64,000 bases of DNA. Origin: Daphnia carinata (taxonomy: Eukaryota; Arthropoda; Branchiopoda; Diplostraca; Daphniidae). Below are positions 1-12,730 of the stretch, one piece after another. Location of the stretch: assembly GCF_022539665.2 (NCBI RefSeq), contig NC_081334.1, forward strand, positions 8,402,424-8,466,423, written 5' to 3'. The notes beneath the pieces were generated by a model. The model worked only from the letters and a program-made list of their open reading frames with translations. It did not search any database and was not told the DNA's origin. How positions within the stretch are numbered: the stretch's first letter is position 1; each line of letters starts with the position of its first letter. A program made the position numbers and the translations under genes.

Positions 1-31
1 TATGGTTTTATGTTAGCATTTTCACAATATT

Positions 32-47
32 CCCCCCCCCCCCCCCC
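32..47. repeat. poly-C homopolymer
   Basis: A run of 16 C residues. It is length-prone in replication and sequencing and has no visible functional context. The stretch from the window start to 923 shows no convincing coding exon. It should hold intron or 5' sequence of the NDRG gene that follows, because the first visible exon begins in mid-codon. Confidence 0.9.
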
Positions 48-923
48 ATCTTTATACTAACCTTTTTAATAGTTTCACAATGTGTTAATATGTTTGTGGC
101 ATGTTTAAACTAATAATGAAGGTCCTGGATGTCAAAATGACAACTGACTTCTGCTTCCAGTGCGCAAGCAAACATACATAAAACATACAGCTTGATCATT
201 TTGTGGTGCATAGATGTATTGTGGGAAATAACTTTCTAATCCATTCCATATATTGGGGATGGAAGAAAGAATTTATTTCTCATGTTTTCTGCCACGTAAT
301 TTAATCCTTAATTTTAGGGTACAATGTATGTTTGTTTGTTTTTTAGAGTGAACAGACATCCAAGTGCTAAAACATTTCCTCTGTTATTTCATCCGCTTTG
401 TAGGTTCTTTCTAACCTGTAAGTTCCAGAAGTGGGGTGTCAGTTTTGTGTTAATTTCGTAATTTTTATCTGTAGTGTAATCCTATTCACAAAACATCTTG
501 GAACCGTTGCAAGTTTTTCCCTGATTGGAGAAAAGTTATGCTTGTTGAAAGACAAAGATGTTGAAGCGATGTTGAATGACGAACAATGATAGCTCAAAAT
601 GTGCATTGCAGGCACAGGGCAAATGATCAATTTCCTTGAATGCATTTGTCATAATATGGAAGTATTCGGTAAAAATAGTTACTGGAGGATTACTTCAATT
701 CAGGTTACTTCCTTTTTTGGGTGGAGATCCACGGCGGCAAAAACTTATAAGGCGACGGTGGCCCTATGTGATTGCATATGAAAATATGATAAGAAAAAAT
801 AATTTACGCAGCCACATGAATTGTTTATTGTTCTGTAAAATATTTATATTAGATTTCCATTCAAATTTCATGTACCACTAAAGAATACGTGACGCCTAAT
901 TTATATTCTCACGTTTATTGCAG

Positions 924-3815
924 AAGAGGCCCGCCCGCCGAAGTCGGTGATGATATCGAACTGAAGGCAGTCCAGTTGCAGTTCCCATCGGCTCGCACGT
1001 TGGATAAGAACAACTCTCTTTACCAGGTGATCAAATAACGTCATACCGTGTAAGTGTTAGAAAACTTTCTCGCAGCAATAGGGTCGCACATCCGGGAATT
1101 ACACACTGATATTACTTTATCACTGCTGCATCAGGGCATAAATCTATGACAACTGACTTCACTGTTTAAAATTATAACTAAATTTACTAAATCTATGTAT
1201 AGGAAGAACGGATCGAAACAGGAAGAGGCACACTGCTCGTTGCTATACAAGGCGATCGAACTCAGCCTGCCATGATCACGTACCACGATTTAGGACTTAA
1301 TCGTAAGTAGCAAAGGCCATTTTTTTGCTTACCTACAAATAAATAGATAATATAATATTTAAAATTTCGTTTTATGTGAATAGATGTGGCCAACTTCCAG
1401 GCATTTTTTAACTTTTCAGAGATGCGTATTCTTGCCCAAAATTTTTGCTTGTATCACATCAATGCCCCAGGCCAAGAGGAAGGTGCGGCCACAGTACCAG
1501 AGGGGTGAGAGTTTTAAATTTCTGAACTTTGCAACAATAACTCAACGTAGTTAGGTATATTTGTAATTGGTAATGTAAAAGAGAGTATAAGGGCGCGCCA
1601 TTATTCGGATACCAAAATTTGATCGCCTACGTTACTTCCGGTTTGATCAAAAGGTGGCAATCCTGTCAAGAAGATAAACAAGCAGAAAATCGGAAATTAT
1701 AGCCCTTCTGTCTCCTACGTCCATTTCGTCTTGAGAACGGACGTAATGTTGAAATGTCCGATAGAACAGGTGGCAGGTGGTAGCTAGTTTTGCTGGAGCT
1801 TATAATCCTTGTTTGTTTCTACTCGAATTATACCTTTTCACTGAGATTTCTATTTCCCCCATTGTAGTTTTAACTTCATTTCAGAGGATGCCAGCTACAT
1901 AGTTTCACTGTGGCTTGATGAGAAACTAGACCAGTCACATTAGAGTGATTTTCTCAATGCCAAAAATCACAAAATTTTGTTTTTCTTTTTATTGATTTTT
2001 TTTTTACATTTTTTCCCATGCATTTCACGGTCCTAAAAACAGAATTTTTTTCTCCGGGTTCTTTTGTTTTCCTATGGGTATTTCTCGTGGTCATCAAGAT
2101 TTGCTAACTGGTTGTTGTTGGCCAATAACGAGGAATTTTCTGATCTTTTTAAACAGATATGTTTATCCCACTATGGAGGAATTAAGTGAGCAGATAAGTG
2201 ACGTGATGCTATATTTTAATCTTAAATCATTCGTTGGTCTCGGAGTTGGTGTCGGAGCCAACATTTTGGTGCGCTTTGCTCTGTCTCATCCTGAGAAGGT
2301 AATTTGCTTGCAAGCTTTTTCTTGTTGTTTTGTGTGTTTATAATGAAATCTTTTCTAATGTTTAATTACATTTCAGTAAATTGCTATTTTGACGTTCGCT
2401 ACTTGATGTTTGTTCCATTGAGTACTGTTTTCTTTGTCACGTATACCTTAGGTGGACGCGCTGTGCTTGTTGAACTGCGTCTCAACAACAGCCGGATGGA
2501 TTGAATGGGGTTACCAAAAGTTGAATGCTAGGCACTTGCGTGCAAAAGGCATGACGCAAGGTGCCCTAGATTATCTGATGTGGCACCATTTTGGGCGAGT
2601 GAGTTCTACATCGTTAATAACTCGTTAACGTGTGAAATAATCATAAAATCTTTTGGAAACTAGTTAACGGAGGAGCGTAATCACGACTTAGTTCATGTTT
2701 ATCGTGAATACTTCGAACATCACGTCAATCCAATGAATTTGGCATTGTTTATAGATTCATACATTCAACGAACAGATCTAAATATCTTACGCGAGCTAGA
2801 CCCGAATCGGCGAGCGTCAGTCCGAACCGTGGAAGTGCCTGTTTTGAACATGACCGGAGCACTTGGTCCTCATGTTGATGATACGGTCACATTTAACTCG
2901 AGATTGGATCCATCAACTTCAACCTGGATAAAAGTACGCATGATTTATTTACCTTGCGAAATCAATATCCACAAAAAAACCTTTGCTTGAAGGAAATTAC
3001 CAAACATAGACAACTCAATTTGCCTAACTTAGCTTGATTTCTGAAGCTCCAAGATTGTGGAATGGTTCTCGAAGAACAACCAGCAAAAATTGTTGAGGCT
3101 CTCCGACTATTCCTTCAAGGAAACGGTTACGGTAAGTGGACCGTTCAATTTCGTTTGAAATTAAGGAGAATTAATGTCTTGTACTCGTAGAATATTTAAT
3201 ATAGAATAAATATTTTGATGCCACCTATCTTACACTTATAGAGAAGGCATTTTCTTTTTCACTTCTATCACTAAAATCAGCTCTCCACCGTGGCTATACC
3301 ACCGATTGGGAGTTAATGGTGGTGCAAGAGAATAATTTATGCCGTGATCTAGTTGATTTGTTCTGTTAAAAGCTCGTGAACATAAAAAATTTCTTAAATT
3401 TTTTATTATCGTTATTTATTTTTTTATTTTTTTTTTTTATTTTTTTTTTTTTTTTTTTTGTTTTTTTATACAATGTTTAGCCCTGAAGCTATCCCGGAAG
3501 CCGTCAGCCTCGCCTTCTGAAGGTACTTTTTTTCTTTAAAACGGTTTGAAAAAAATAGCATTAATCGCAATCACGTTTATGTATCGATATACTGAATGTA
3601 ACGCCCTTTTCGTTAATGCTTAGTCATTGTTTTCGATCTCTATGTTGTCGATGGCCTCTCTAGTTCCTTCTCCTTCTTCGTCAGCGAACAAACTTTTGTT
3701 TGGAGATGGTATTCAACTGGATATTAACAATTGTTCATCTGATGTCGTTGCTGATATCCGTATCACCGAAAACCCTATACTGAATGTCAACGTTACTAAT
3801 GCCACTAACGCTTGA
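924..3815 (+). CDS. NDRG-family protein (N-myc downstream-regulated-like), 5' end missing
   Basis: Spliced gene; coding exons 924-1026, 1203-1302, 1384-1504, 2157-2298, 2452-2598, 2664-2933, 3047-3131, 3481-3522 and 3664-3815. All junctions are GT-AG and the phases add up through to the TGA at 3813-3815 (about 387 codons). Recognisable NDRG blocks in order are MITYHDLGLN, INAPGQEEGA, YVYPTMEEL, FVGLGVGVGAN, GWIEWGYQKLN, a LDPSTSTWIK block and a Ser-rich tail (KLSRKPSASPSE). NDRG proteins are alpha/beta-hydrolase-fold proteins without the catalytic triad; here the nucleophile-elbow site reads GVGVGAN, with no Ser. They act in stress, trafficking and differentiation signalling, mainly in the cytoplasm. 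Exon 924 starts with one nucleotide of a split codon, so at least one upstream exon is missing. The 652-nt intron 1505-2156 is the longest; most others are 60-180 nt. The last acceptor (3663) was chosen because it alone keeps frame from exon 3481-3522. Confidence 0.9.
3281..3369 (+). other. possible alternative terminal exon of the NDRG gene
   Basis: After exon 3047-3131 (phase 1) an acceptor at 3279-3280 (ctaaaatcag) opens a phase-compatible 29-codon exon that ends in TAA at 3367-3369. It would replace the Ser-rich tail with a different C-terminus (ending LVDLFC). NDRG genes often have alternative C-termini, but only transcript data can show whether this exon is used. It may be a fortuitous intronic ORF. 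Confidence 0.3.
3421..3470. repeat. poly-T tract before NDRG exon
   Basis: T-rich low-complexity stretch immediately upstream of the acceptor at 3478-3480. It probably acts as an extended polypyrimidine tract for exon 3481-3522. Confidence 0.7.
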
Positions 3816-6800
3816 TTTTCGCTTCCTAATTATGAAGTCCAAACATTTGATCTAGTCCTTGCTTATGGTAATTAGAGAATTATATCGTCCTCAGTCTTTC
3901 CATAGTTTCTTAAGGTGCATGCAAGTGAAACCAAACGTTTCCATACGTCGCTTGTTTAGAAGAGTCGTGATTTAACTAAAACCAAACTTAATGCCTGCTT
4001 CATGTGCTATTTCGAATGTTTCTTTCAACACACTAGGTTAATGTGTCACGTTACTGCTGGTGGTCACCATAATGTTGAATGATAGCTGTGGTTTTACAAT
4101 ACCGTCAACGTTTATTTGAACACCCTTCTATTTTGCGGTCTTCAACCGACACTTTGGCCCGAGCTTCTTTGATGTCAATTTATTTGTTCGTCCTCTTTTT
4201 AATAGTAACCTACTAACCCACTAAATCATTTACAAACATTGCCCCTTTTTTGGGTTCCATTTAACATGATGCGTAATGTCACCGTTAAAGTTTTTTTTTT
4301 CTCGCCAACGTGAACGAACACATTATTTTATTTATTATTACTATTTTTTTTTTGGTATCATAATCGAGATCGACAATATTTCAGTAAAATTTAGTGTGAC
4401 CAATGGTGACCCAGCACGCACACCTTTCTGTAGAGTCCATGTATTTTGGAACAATTTCTAACAGGAAAAAAAACGAATCCTTTCTGTTGATTTAAGTAAT
4501 ATGTATTAGGGTGAATTAGATAACGCAAAAGAAGTTTAGATTGTCAAATTGACAGAAAATCCAACAAAGGCATCGCCCTATGTTCTAAACGTTCGAAATT
4601 TTTACGTAGTTCTGATCAATATTCAAATTTTTTTCATAGATTTGACACGAATTTTATTTTATTTAATTTTTTTTTTGTTTGATGTGGTGGACATAGCCAG
4701 ATTTGTCAGTGAACAGTAATCGGTGAAAGAGCTCTGAACAAAAATTGTTTGATTGCTAGCCATTGCCGTATTAAGTGCGAGAGACCGAAAAATGTTGTTC
4801 AGTTATGGTTTCTTGAGATTCGTTTCGTTATTCGTTCTATTTTTCTTCTTTTTTTCTTTTCTTTTTGTGGTTTCGTTTCGGTTTTCGTCCAGTTAACTAA
4901 AACGCGCCGTATTTTCTTTTTTTACGTATAGGTTTCGTTTTCGTTTTTTTTTTTTTTTTATTTAAAGAAACAACTTTGGCGAGGCAGTACACCTTTGGAA
5001 GTTTTATAATAGAAAAACCATTGCAGAAACAAGAGTTCGATTTTACTCAAAATCGTTTCGTCAAAAAAGTCAGTTATCGTCACTGTTACTTAAAGAGTCA
5101 GCGTTAGCACGGTCTAAGATTATTTTAAGTGTTTGTCAGAACTCGAGAAACGCGCGTTTTGCAGGAGATACATGTCCCTTTTTTTGACAGATTCTTTAAA
5201 CAAAAATGTCTTTCCTGGCTGCTGGATGGCTTTCTTTTATAAGCGTAATGAATTGCATTGACTGTATGGATAAATTGATAGCATAACGACTGGTTTACTA
5301 GAAGAAGCTATTGTAGCAATGTAAAAAAAAAAAAACGTCAAAAAACACGTTTTTAGATGTAGTATCTACAGTATACGATTCTACTGCACAAATTGGAGTC
5401 ACAACGTCATTCTCCACTTGCAATGTTTACCTTTCGAATTTTGGAAACGAAACTGCAATACCGACTTGCCGTCGGGAACGTTATTTTTTGCCCCTCTCTT
5501 TTTTGGGTCCTATGATTCCCGACAAAAACCGAGAAACCACGCCATCACTTTAACTTTACTATGCTGTTTTCCATAATGAACTGGCATATGTATGTGTGAG
5601 AGTCATGTTGTACATGCCGTAGTCCAAGAGATACATATATACATCAGAAAAGATCAGTCTAAGTATTAGGTAATACGTCGGTGCTTTGGGGTTCAGAGAA
5701 TTATATGTTGGCTTTTTATACTATGCAATATTTGCAAAAAAAATTAAGAATCAGACCGTCAAATCTGGCTATTTCATCTTCGTTTTGAATTGGGTGCATT
5801 CAAAGAAAAAAATCGGCAATAAATTTCCCCACCAGCTGTTTACTAAAACAGTATTTAAATGACGACGGTATGCTACATCTATCGGGTACTGCAATTTGAA
5901 AGGTGAGGGTTGTTGCTATATGACGCTCAATGCCGTCCTGTCATGTTCCTTGTATTTCAGTTGCAGTGTTCTGACTAATAGATTTAGGTTTTTAATAGCT
6001 TTATATTCCACCGTGTATGTGACGTTGGCAATAGATACACTTTGCGTCCTGTGATGACCTGAGGTAGAAAAACCTGATCATGCAACAGGAAGTAATTACT
6101 GTACTATTAGTTACTAGCTGAAAGAAATTAGCTAATCCAATTTCCGGTCACGGTTGCGTTGCTTATCTAAAAGAGACACTGTAATCTTACTATCCGTAAT
6201 ATGTCCCTCGTCTGTTAACAAAAGTGTTGGTCCGGTTACTCCACCCTTCTTTTTCGAAAGTTTCTTATGATTTTGCATTTTAGCTTCTTTAATTTCTTTT
6301 TTTTATGATATACTCGTTCACAGATTTCAGTGTTGGCGGTTAAGATCCCCTGGCTACAGCCTAGACGATGTCCCTAGTACCATCTCCAAGATTATTGGGC
6401 GACATTTACAATTGTTAAAAAACTGATTCCACACTTTCATTTCAAACGTGTTCGATGTAGTAAAATTTTAATAACAATAGTTGTCTTTTCCGTTTAATTT
6501 CTTTTCTTTTAACCCAGCAAGAAAACGGGAATCCCAAATAATGATTCATTTACGTTGGCCGCCTTTCAAAATTATTTAAATGTGTTGCGTTACCACAGCA
6601 TAAATAAGCATGAAGACAAAACGCAGGACTGTTTCAGAAATAAACCTACAATCCAAAACCTGTATTCTATACTACGTGTACCTGTTAACGTAGCTTGAAG
6701 CATCTTGTCGCTTATTCAATCGCCTAAGGGCCTTTTGTCTTTCACATACGGTGAGTGTTACCTAAAGGGTGGAAAAGCTTGGGTAAAACTAATCCGAGTT

Positions 6801-7187
6801 GTGAATTTTATCCTAACCCGTCGTAAGCGCAAAAAATACGGCACTCATAGAAAAGGGCGGTGATTCCATTCTGACCCTTTGAACGTAAGCGGCAGTAAAC
6901 TTTAAGTCAATAAGTCATTCTTCCCCAAAACCTCCATCGGTCATTGCGACCATCTCTGGGATTTAAATCATTTTCGGTGGGTACATTCTTTATGTGTAGA
7001 AGACAAGGTACACCCAAAACATTTTGCTCAATGATTAGCCGTTCGTCTGACATATAGTACTTTAGTACCTTAGTGTTCGACACCGTTTTCAGAGCTTTCT
7101 AACACAGGCTCTTATGGCGGTGGGTATCATGCGCGCGCGGATAAAACAGGGCGACATAATCGGCGTATGTTAATAAAAACTTTGTCG
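3816..7187. other. non-coding interval downstream of NDRG
   Basis: About 3.4 kb with T-rich low complexity (for example 4290-4350 and 4835-4965). It has no ORF with family resemblance and no clear terminal repeats. The first part is presumably 3' UTR of the NDRG gene. I see nothing else that can be supported. Confidence 0.5.
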
Positions 7188-7193
7188 TTTATT
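7188..7193 (-). terminator. AATAAA polyadenylation signal (minus)
   Basis: Reads AATAAA on the minus strand, 44 nt downstream of the TGA of the candidate exon 7237-7518. It supports, but does not prove, a minus-strand 3' end here. Confidence 0.35.
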
Positions 7194-7236
7194 AACCTAA
7201 GAATAGGGTATTTGGTACAAATTTTTAAAATTTTTA

Positions 7237-7518
7237 TCACCAAGTTTTTGCCTTATGAAGCAGAGGTTTTCGAAATCCACACGGTGGACCCGATTTTGTG
7301 CTTGAACTTCTGATCGGGTTCAGAGATTCCGCTTCAGAACTCGGCGCTGAATGACCGATCTGTTGAGCCGCTTGAATCTTCTTCTCGACGCTGTCCGTCC
7401 GGATTGGAGGTTGGTCCGGATTTTTTAGTTCCTTACGTTCTGTTCCTGTTTCACCTTTCGTACTGAGTACCTTCAGTTCACTGATGGGTGACGCTTCTAT
7501 TCCCTTAATTTGCTTACT
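7237..7518 (-). CDS. possible terminal exon of an unrecognised minus-strand gene
   Basis: Reading minus, an acceptor-like site (ccuaggcag, 7519-7527 on the plus strand) is followed by 93 open codons and TGA at 7237-7239. The peptide is hydrophilic, Ser/Lys/Glu/Pro-rich and complex (blocks such as RTDSVEKKIQAAQQIGHSAP and PPCGFRKPLL), which looks more coding than random. A minus-strand AATAAA lies 44 nt downstream (7188-7193). Upstream minus-strand open stretches near 7540-7610 and 7668-7870 may be further exons, but I could not join them with consistent phases. No family is recognised; the call rests on composition, frame length and the polyadenylation signal. Confidence 0.25.
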   Translation of the reverse strand, partial: SKQIKGIEASPISELKVLSTKGETGTERKELKNPDQPPIRTDSVEKKIQAAQQIGHSAPSSEAESLNPIRSSSTKSGPPCGFRKPLLHKAKTW

Positions 7519-8370
7519 CTGCCTAGGCTCGCCAGGATTGATCTACTCCTTACAATTTTGCTGCTTACAATTGCTGTCGCATCAAACACGGTTAATTCTG
7601 TCGTGCCGACGAACGGTATTACTTCGGCAAGTAGCTGGAATTCAGATTAGACGTTTAATCATTTTCATCCATGCGCTGCATCAGGCACATTGGTAGCAAG
7701 CGCATTGCGTTGATAATTTTAGGTCTAGGTTTTTTCATGATTATGTACGCTTCAAAATTATCCCGTAGATTCAGATGTTTCCACTCACCATCCCAAGCTT
7801 TTGCTAATATCTGTATGTTATGTAGTTTCTGGAGGAACAGTGGCAGGCCCAGCAGTGGGCCCCTTCAACTATCCAGCTTCGACAACAGGCAAAATCATTC
7901 AAAACGGACCAAATTCTAGCAGGATTACATCTCTGTTACGTTACGTAATGTTGAAAACCTTATAGGTCTGTACGGGCGTTAGTCTATGGCCTGTGGTGAC
8001 CTTCCTTTCTTTCTTTTTTATTACTTTGAAAAATCAGCTGCAATACAAGGTCAACACCGTATTGATCCAGGTCTCATCAATTGTAAAAATAATCATAATG
8101 TCCCATCAGTCGCTACTTGGCGACTTTGAGCAAGCGTTCTATTAAATTATATTTGATCGCTTGCTTTGTGTAAACTTCATCCCGGTTACTAATTTGGAAT
8201 TACAGCATCTACATTTTCGTAACATACAGAGTATTTCCCAAACGTGGATATCAGGCAAACAGAAAATAAGTAGAAAAAAAAACGTCATCAATTACTTTTG
8301 ATTGTGGAAAAAAAAATTGTGCACTTAAAAAACGGGACATAAATCAGTGTATCAGTGAGCCATAGAATTA

Positions 8371-10916
8371 TTAAGGAAGCACTAAAAGTTGGGCTACATC
8401 CGGATAGTCGTATGTACGTTTAAGCAAAAGATCGATAAGTTTTAATCCGGAAAGGCTTTGTAGGCCGGGCATTATCGGAACAAGTTGTAGGCAAACTTCA
8501 ACAGAGTGATTTGGATCAATCTTTTCAAGTGGTCGATTTGATATACCAGTCCAGAGAATGGCCGGTTTCGACCGAATATCCAATATTAAACTCAGTTCGA
8601 CTGGCCTCTCACTATGAACAAATAAAAAAAAAGAAAAGAAATGTTAACTACTTACTCGCCTTTCTTTTAAATGTGTAATTGTTCATTTATATGAATAAAT
8701 ATAATTTTCTTTACAAATAATACATTAACTGGACTAGGACGAATAACGTATGAACGCCGGATTAAATACATCCGTTGTGGGGACCCTACAAGCCGGTAAT
8801 GGAGGTTAAGTAACAACGCTTCGTTGCTCAGCTTTAAAATTATTCATTAATCTCCTCTGAGGTACACACATAGTTGCTTATGTAGTAATAAGTTCTTTAA
8901 GAAAATTCATTAGCCACAAATAAAATAAAGTAAAATCAATAAATAAACGAGAAGATAAAATATTACAATGATAATAATTAAAATCATTCTACTGAGAGCG
9001 AGCCGTTTGCAACAAAAGAGGAAATGTCGCATTCTTCAAGGAAAAAGGATGCGATAGTTCATACGAGTCATAGTCCTCCCCTTGGCTATTAAATTCTATT
9101 GCTTGGTTGTACTGGCGGAAAAAACTGTACGCAAACGTGATCCAAAGCCGACAAGATGTTCGATTGTATCAGCTTAAATTTAAAAAAGTTTTTTTTCTGC
9201 AAGTGCAGGTAATAGGAAATGATCCTAGTTTACGAAACTTTCACAATTTTCCTCTACAAATTTGGTATACAAGTCGCGCATACTTATGTCCTCTATCTGT
9301 GTTGAAAGATAAATTCGTATCTGTTTACAGCGTATGAAAATGTTGTTTTTATGAGATAGGATTACACATGCTTGAGAATAGGAGCTAACTGAATTTTTGT
9401 GTGCGTAGTTTTGTAATATAGGAGGCATACAAGAAAACTTAACTTACCTAGTGTTTGTTATTTTGCAGACGAAACCGATTGCTTCATACAGCTTTACCGG
9501 ATTCGGAAGCTCTTGAATCGTTAAACGCACGTCGCCGTAGTTAGGAACCTAAAATATTCATTATTCGAAAATAAGACTCTCTTACTAATGGGCGTATTTT
9601 AATTCAACAAAATAATTTCGTTCACATTAATTAGATGGGACTATTTTTTTGGTGGAAACTCGGTATGAATCGATTTTTAGTAGGAATTAGGGTTAAAAGC
9701 TTTTAGCCACGTAAACTGTCGATGTCCGTAATAGTCACACGCGCAGAATAAGTTTTTTTTTCTATTCAATTAGAATTCTGAGGTTCTTATAAAAGCCTCA
9801 CTTCAGACTCAATTAAAAGCTGCAGGAAAAGTTGTCTATTCTCAATCCGCGCGTTAAAACGATTAAATTTCAAAAATTGTGCGACTTAAAAGAATTTCCA
9901 AGAAATGACCATGATCTTTTGACCGCCTTTGAATCCCACCCTTCGAAATAAACACAAGGGCAATACGTTTAAAGCATGCAAACACGTGAGAGGAAAATTC
10001 AATAACTTACCATTCTTTGTAGCTGACTGGTTTGCAATCGTCCACGATCGCCTATCGTAGTTCTCCAGGTTAAATCAAGTTTTCCAATGTTACTTTCTCC
10101 TCTTAGCAGTCGAAGGTTACTTCGCACATCCTGCTTTGGCTTCGAACACAACATGGTTCAAACATTTACATTTATTCGCTATTTCCTTATTGCATTAACT
10201 CTTTCAAAATGGTCACTACTTCCACTCTTACCTTCAAACAATGCAAATATTGACGAATTTCACCAGGCTGAACAATGTTTACAATCCCACCAAACAGGTG
10301 TGATGCATTAGACCATGAAGTGCCCCAACCAGTTTGTACTTGATTGTGATAAGGAGAAGAAACAGTTTAGGTTATTGGATGTGATTTCTTTGATTTGTCA
10401 GGCAAACCTTCGAAGAGACTTGATGGTTCCATGGTGACTTTATCCAAGCAAAGTGGTTTGTCAAGGGTTGTGTTTTGAATTTGGGCTTCTAGATAGACAT
10501 CGTCCGACTAAAAATTCAAAATTGAAGCTTAAGCTAATTTGATTAAGCAAAAACCTACATGAATTATGGTCGTGCATTTTGCCATTTGCAATTAAAACGA
10601 CAATTGCGAAGAAAATCAGTCACATGTTAAATAATTAGCAATAACATAGACCTTTCAATTATACTTCGCCAACAAAACATGGGCTAGATGGGATAGATGT
10701 AAAAAGCAAAATGAGAGAGGTATAACGATGCACCGCAATTTATGATTGTAAATAAACAGAAAAGTCTAAGTCCTTAAATAGGAGTAAAAAAAGGAAAAAC
10801 AAGTAATAGTTTTAAATAATCATTGATTAAGAATACGTGACGCTTGAATTTAGTAGTTAATTTCTGACCTACCAGAAATGTTGAATGAAATTTTGAGCGG
10901 AGGTAGATTAATGAAA

Positions 10917-10957
<41 letters not shown>

Positions 10958-12590
10958 AGAGCGTTCACATTATAATAAAACGGCGAAATAAGTACGAATT
11001 GTCGAAAATGTAAAATTGACCATCACGGAGAAAAATTTTATAATTTGATCTAGAATACTTTGTCTCAACTAATCGTGTAGAACCAGACGCGTTTTTCGGT
11101 ATAAATGTTCTTAAAAATGGTTTGCTTCACGAAAATGTTTTCCTACTAATTAGCTTTTGAATTGTTAGTATTAGAATTTCTAGAAGTGTTAAATTATTTG
11201 TCAATATTCGGGTCACGTGACCGTGTCAGATGGCTGTTCCTGCACATGCCTTAACTTGATTTTTAGCTACGCCGCTCCGCATTTACTTCAAATGTCTATT
11301 AATATTATATCAATTTTGTTTGTGATCCAACTTCTATCGCTAGAAAAAACCGTACAAAACAACTATAACGAACATGTAGGAAAGGAGTTTCAGAGATGTT
11401 TACGTAGGGACAAGATAGCCCAGTGGATAGTTTTGTTGCATTAAATAGCGGATTCTTAAATCTGCCAACAAAAGACGAATGCTACATCGATGTTTGGTAG
11501 TATAAACTTGTTCAGTAGAAAAAATCGCCAATCGCTAAATTAAATCCTACCAACTATTTCCGCGCCAACAAACCTAACACATTTGTCTTTGTTAGAAACA
11601 ATATTGTCCTCTGCCAAAAGTGAAAGTTATCCACTTTTGTCAAGACAGACATAATGTTCTCCAGTATATGAAAATAATTCCAATCCAACTGCCAAACATT
11701 TGAAATAATTAATAAAAACAGAGTGTTATGCTCACCTCTGCATTGTAGAACTTTGTCTTTACATCCAAAGGTTTCAAGACCTACAAAAAAAAAAAACCCC
11801 AATGTTATGTGTCTCTCTTAAGCAAACCACTTGTAATGTTAACCTGAAATTTATAGTAGCGGGAGGATGTCATTATTTCACCCAATCCTACTTGGTATGA
11901 AACTTCACACACTAAACTGAAATTTGGTAAAATTTAGATTAAATACAATAAGAATTTTAATCATGCAACTAACATATGTGTGCCAAGTTCTGTTATTTCA
12001 TGACTTAGGATATCGTCAGTTGATTGTTGTGACTCAAGTTGATCGAGGGTTAAATTTTTTTTTTTAGTCAACGGTAGTCTTTGTGCAGCAGTCTGAAGAT
12101 CAGCCTATAATAGAAATTACTGAAACCTTTTTGTTTCTGACAAGTTTTTCTCTCTCACACCTTGATTGAAATATTCGACACCAAGAATGACCCTACATTC
12201 TGTACACGAAGGTAGCTTTGAAAAGTTTCACCTAAATATATAGTTCTGAAAACAGATAAGGATAATGATTTATGATGCTGCTAGTTTATATATGTGCTAA
12301 CCCAAAACTTTGTGGTAGGAGTAATCCATGTCTGGGTGAAAGAGTCATATCCAGATCATTATCCGCATGTGCTAATGAAAACCAGTCAGCTTCAGATAAA
12401 GGTTTTGTGTCAGTCAAATATCCAAATTCCAGATGATGAGGGTCACACTGCGTAAAAAGAGGACGGGACAACCTCATCACTAGAATCGAATGGAAAAGAC
12501 CATTCGTTGACATAGAAGTGCTGTGACAGACAATACAGTTTGACGAGAAATACCTTTAATAGAAAGAACTTGATCAGCTTTGTTTTCCAT
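8371..12590 (-). CDS. TRAPPC13: Trafficking protein particle complex subunit 13, complete
   Basis: Eleven coding exons on minus: 12590-12554, 12479-12302, 12245-12161, 12104-11974, 11916-11844, 11780-11736, 10507-10408, 10338-10232, 10139-10011, 9548-9448 and 8611-8371. They sum to 1227 nt (408 residues plus TAA at 8371-8373), close to the ~417 residues usual for the family, and every phase matches. Diagnostic blocks are VMRLSRPLFT, LLPQSFG then IYLGETF, ADLQTAAQRLPL, GTHILVCEVSY, VLKPLDVKTKFYNAE, DDVYLEAQIQN, QYLHCLKPK, IGKLDLTWRT, GRLQTSQLQRM, VCKITNTSERPVEL and GLQSLSGLKL. TRAPPC13 is a beta-rich subunit of the metazoan TRAPPIII tethering complex, which activates Rab1 at Golgi and autophagy membranes. 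The start ATG (12590-12588) opens a 12-codon first exon, as expected from VMRL near the N-terminus. Introns 11735-10508 (1228 nt) and 9447-8612 are long; the others are compact, one of only 42 nt. Confidence 0.95.
10339..10407 (-). other. 69-nt frame-neutral intron of TRAPPC13 carrying an in-frame stop
   Basis: Donor gaag|gtttgc and acceptor atcaag|tac on minus, with a pyrimidine-rich 3' end. The length is a multiple of three and the intron contains an in-frame TAA. Retaining it would truncate the protein and removing it restores the family alignment. This explains an apparent nonsense codon in the gene. Confidence 0.75.
10918..10956. repeat. (CT)n microsatellite in TRAPPC13 intron 6
   Basis: An almost perfect CT dinucleotide run of about 17 units inside the 1.2-kb intron 10508-11735. 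On minus it reads (GA)n and creates a spurious Arg-Glu ORF. It is a likely polymorphic marker. Confidence 0.9.
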
Positions 12591-12730
12591 TGCGATTAAT
12601 CTATAGTAAAGTCTATTGAGTAGATTCTATTACAACGAAGGATTTCGTTGCACGATACCCTTGCTCAAACTCAAAGACCTTTTTCCTCTATTGCATCGAA
12701 ATCTTTCGTTACACTAATACCCATACTTCA

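Noticed and set aside
1870-1960. Alternative acceptor at ttcatttcag as the next NDRG exon
   Set aside because: It gives an unrelated peptide and early stops; the acceptor at 2156 restores the NDRG sequence.
2074-2343. Continuous ORF in the NDRG region
   Set aside because: Only 2157-2298 is exon; the rest is intron read through.
7550-7640. Plus-strand hydrophobic leader-like peptide
   Set aside because: No start codon in frame and a stop soon after.
8060-8130. Mariner-like transposase motif (TIDETWI) on minus
   Set aside because: Only a handful of residues between stops, with no other transposase blocks or inverted repeats.
10339-10407. Apparent nonsense codon making TRAPPC13 a pseudogene
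   Set aside because: A 69-nt GT-AG intron removes the stop and restores the alignment.
10774-10968. ORF with an Arg-Glu run on minus
   Set aside because: It is created by the (CT)n microsatellite inside a TRAPPC13 intron.
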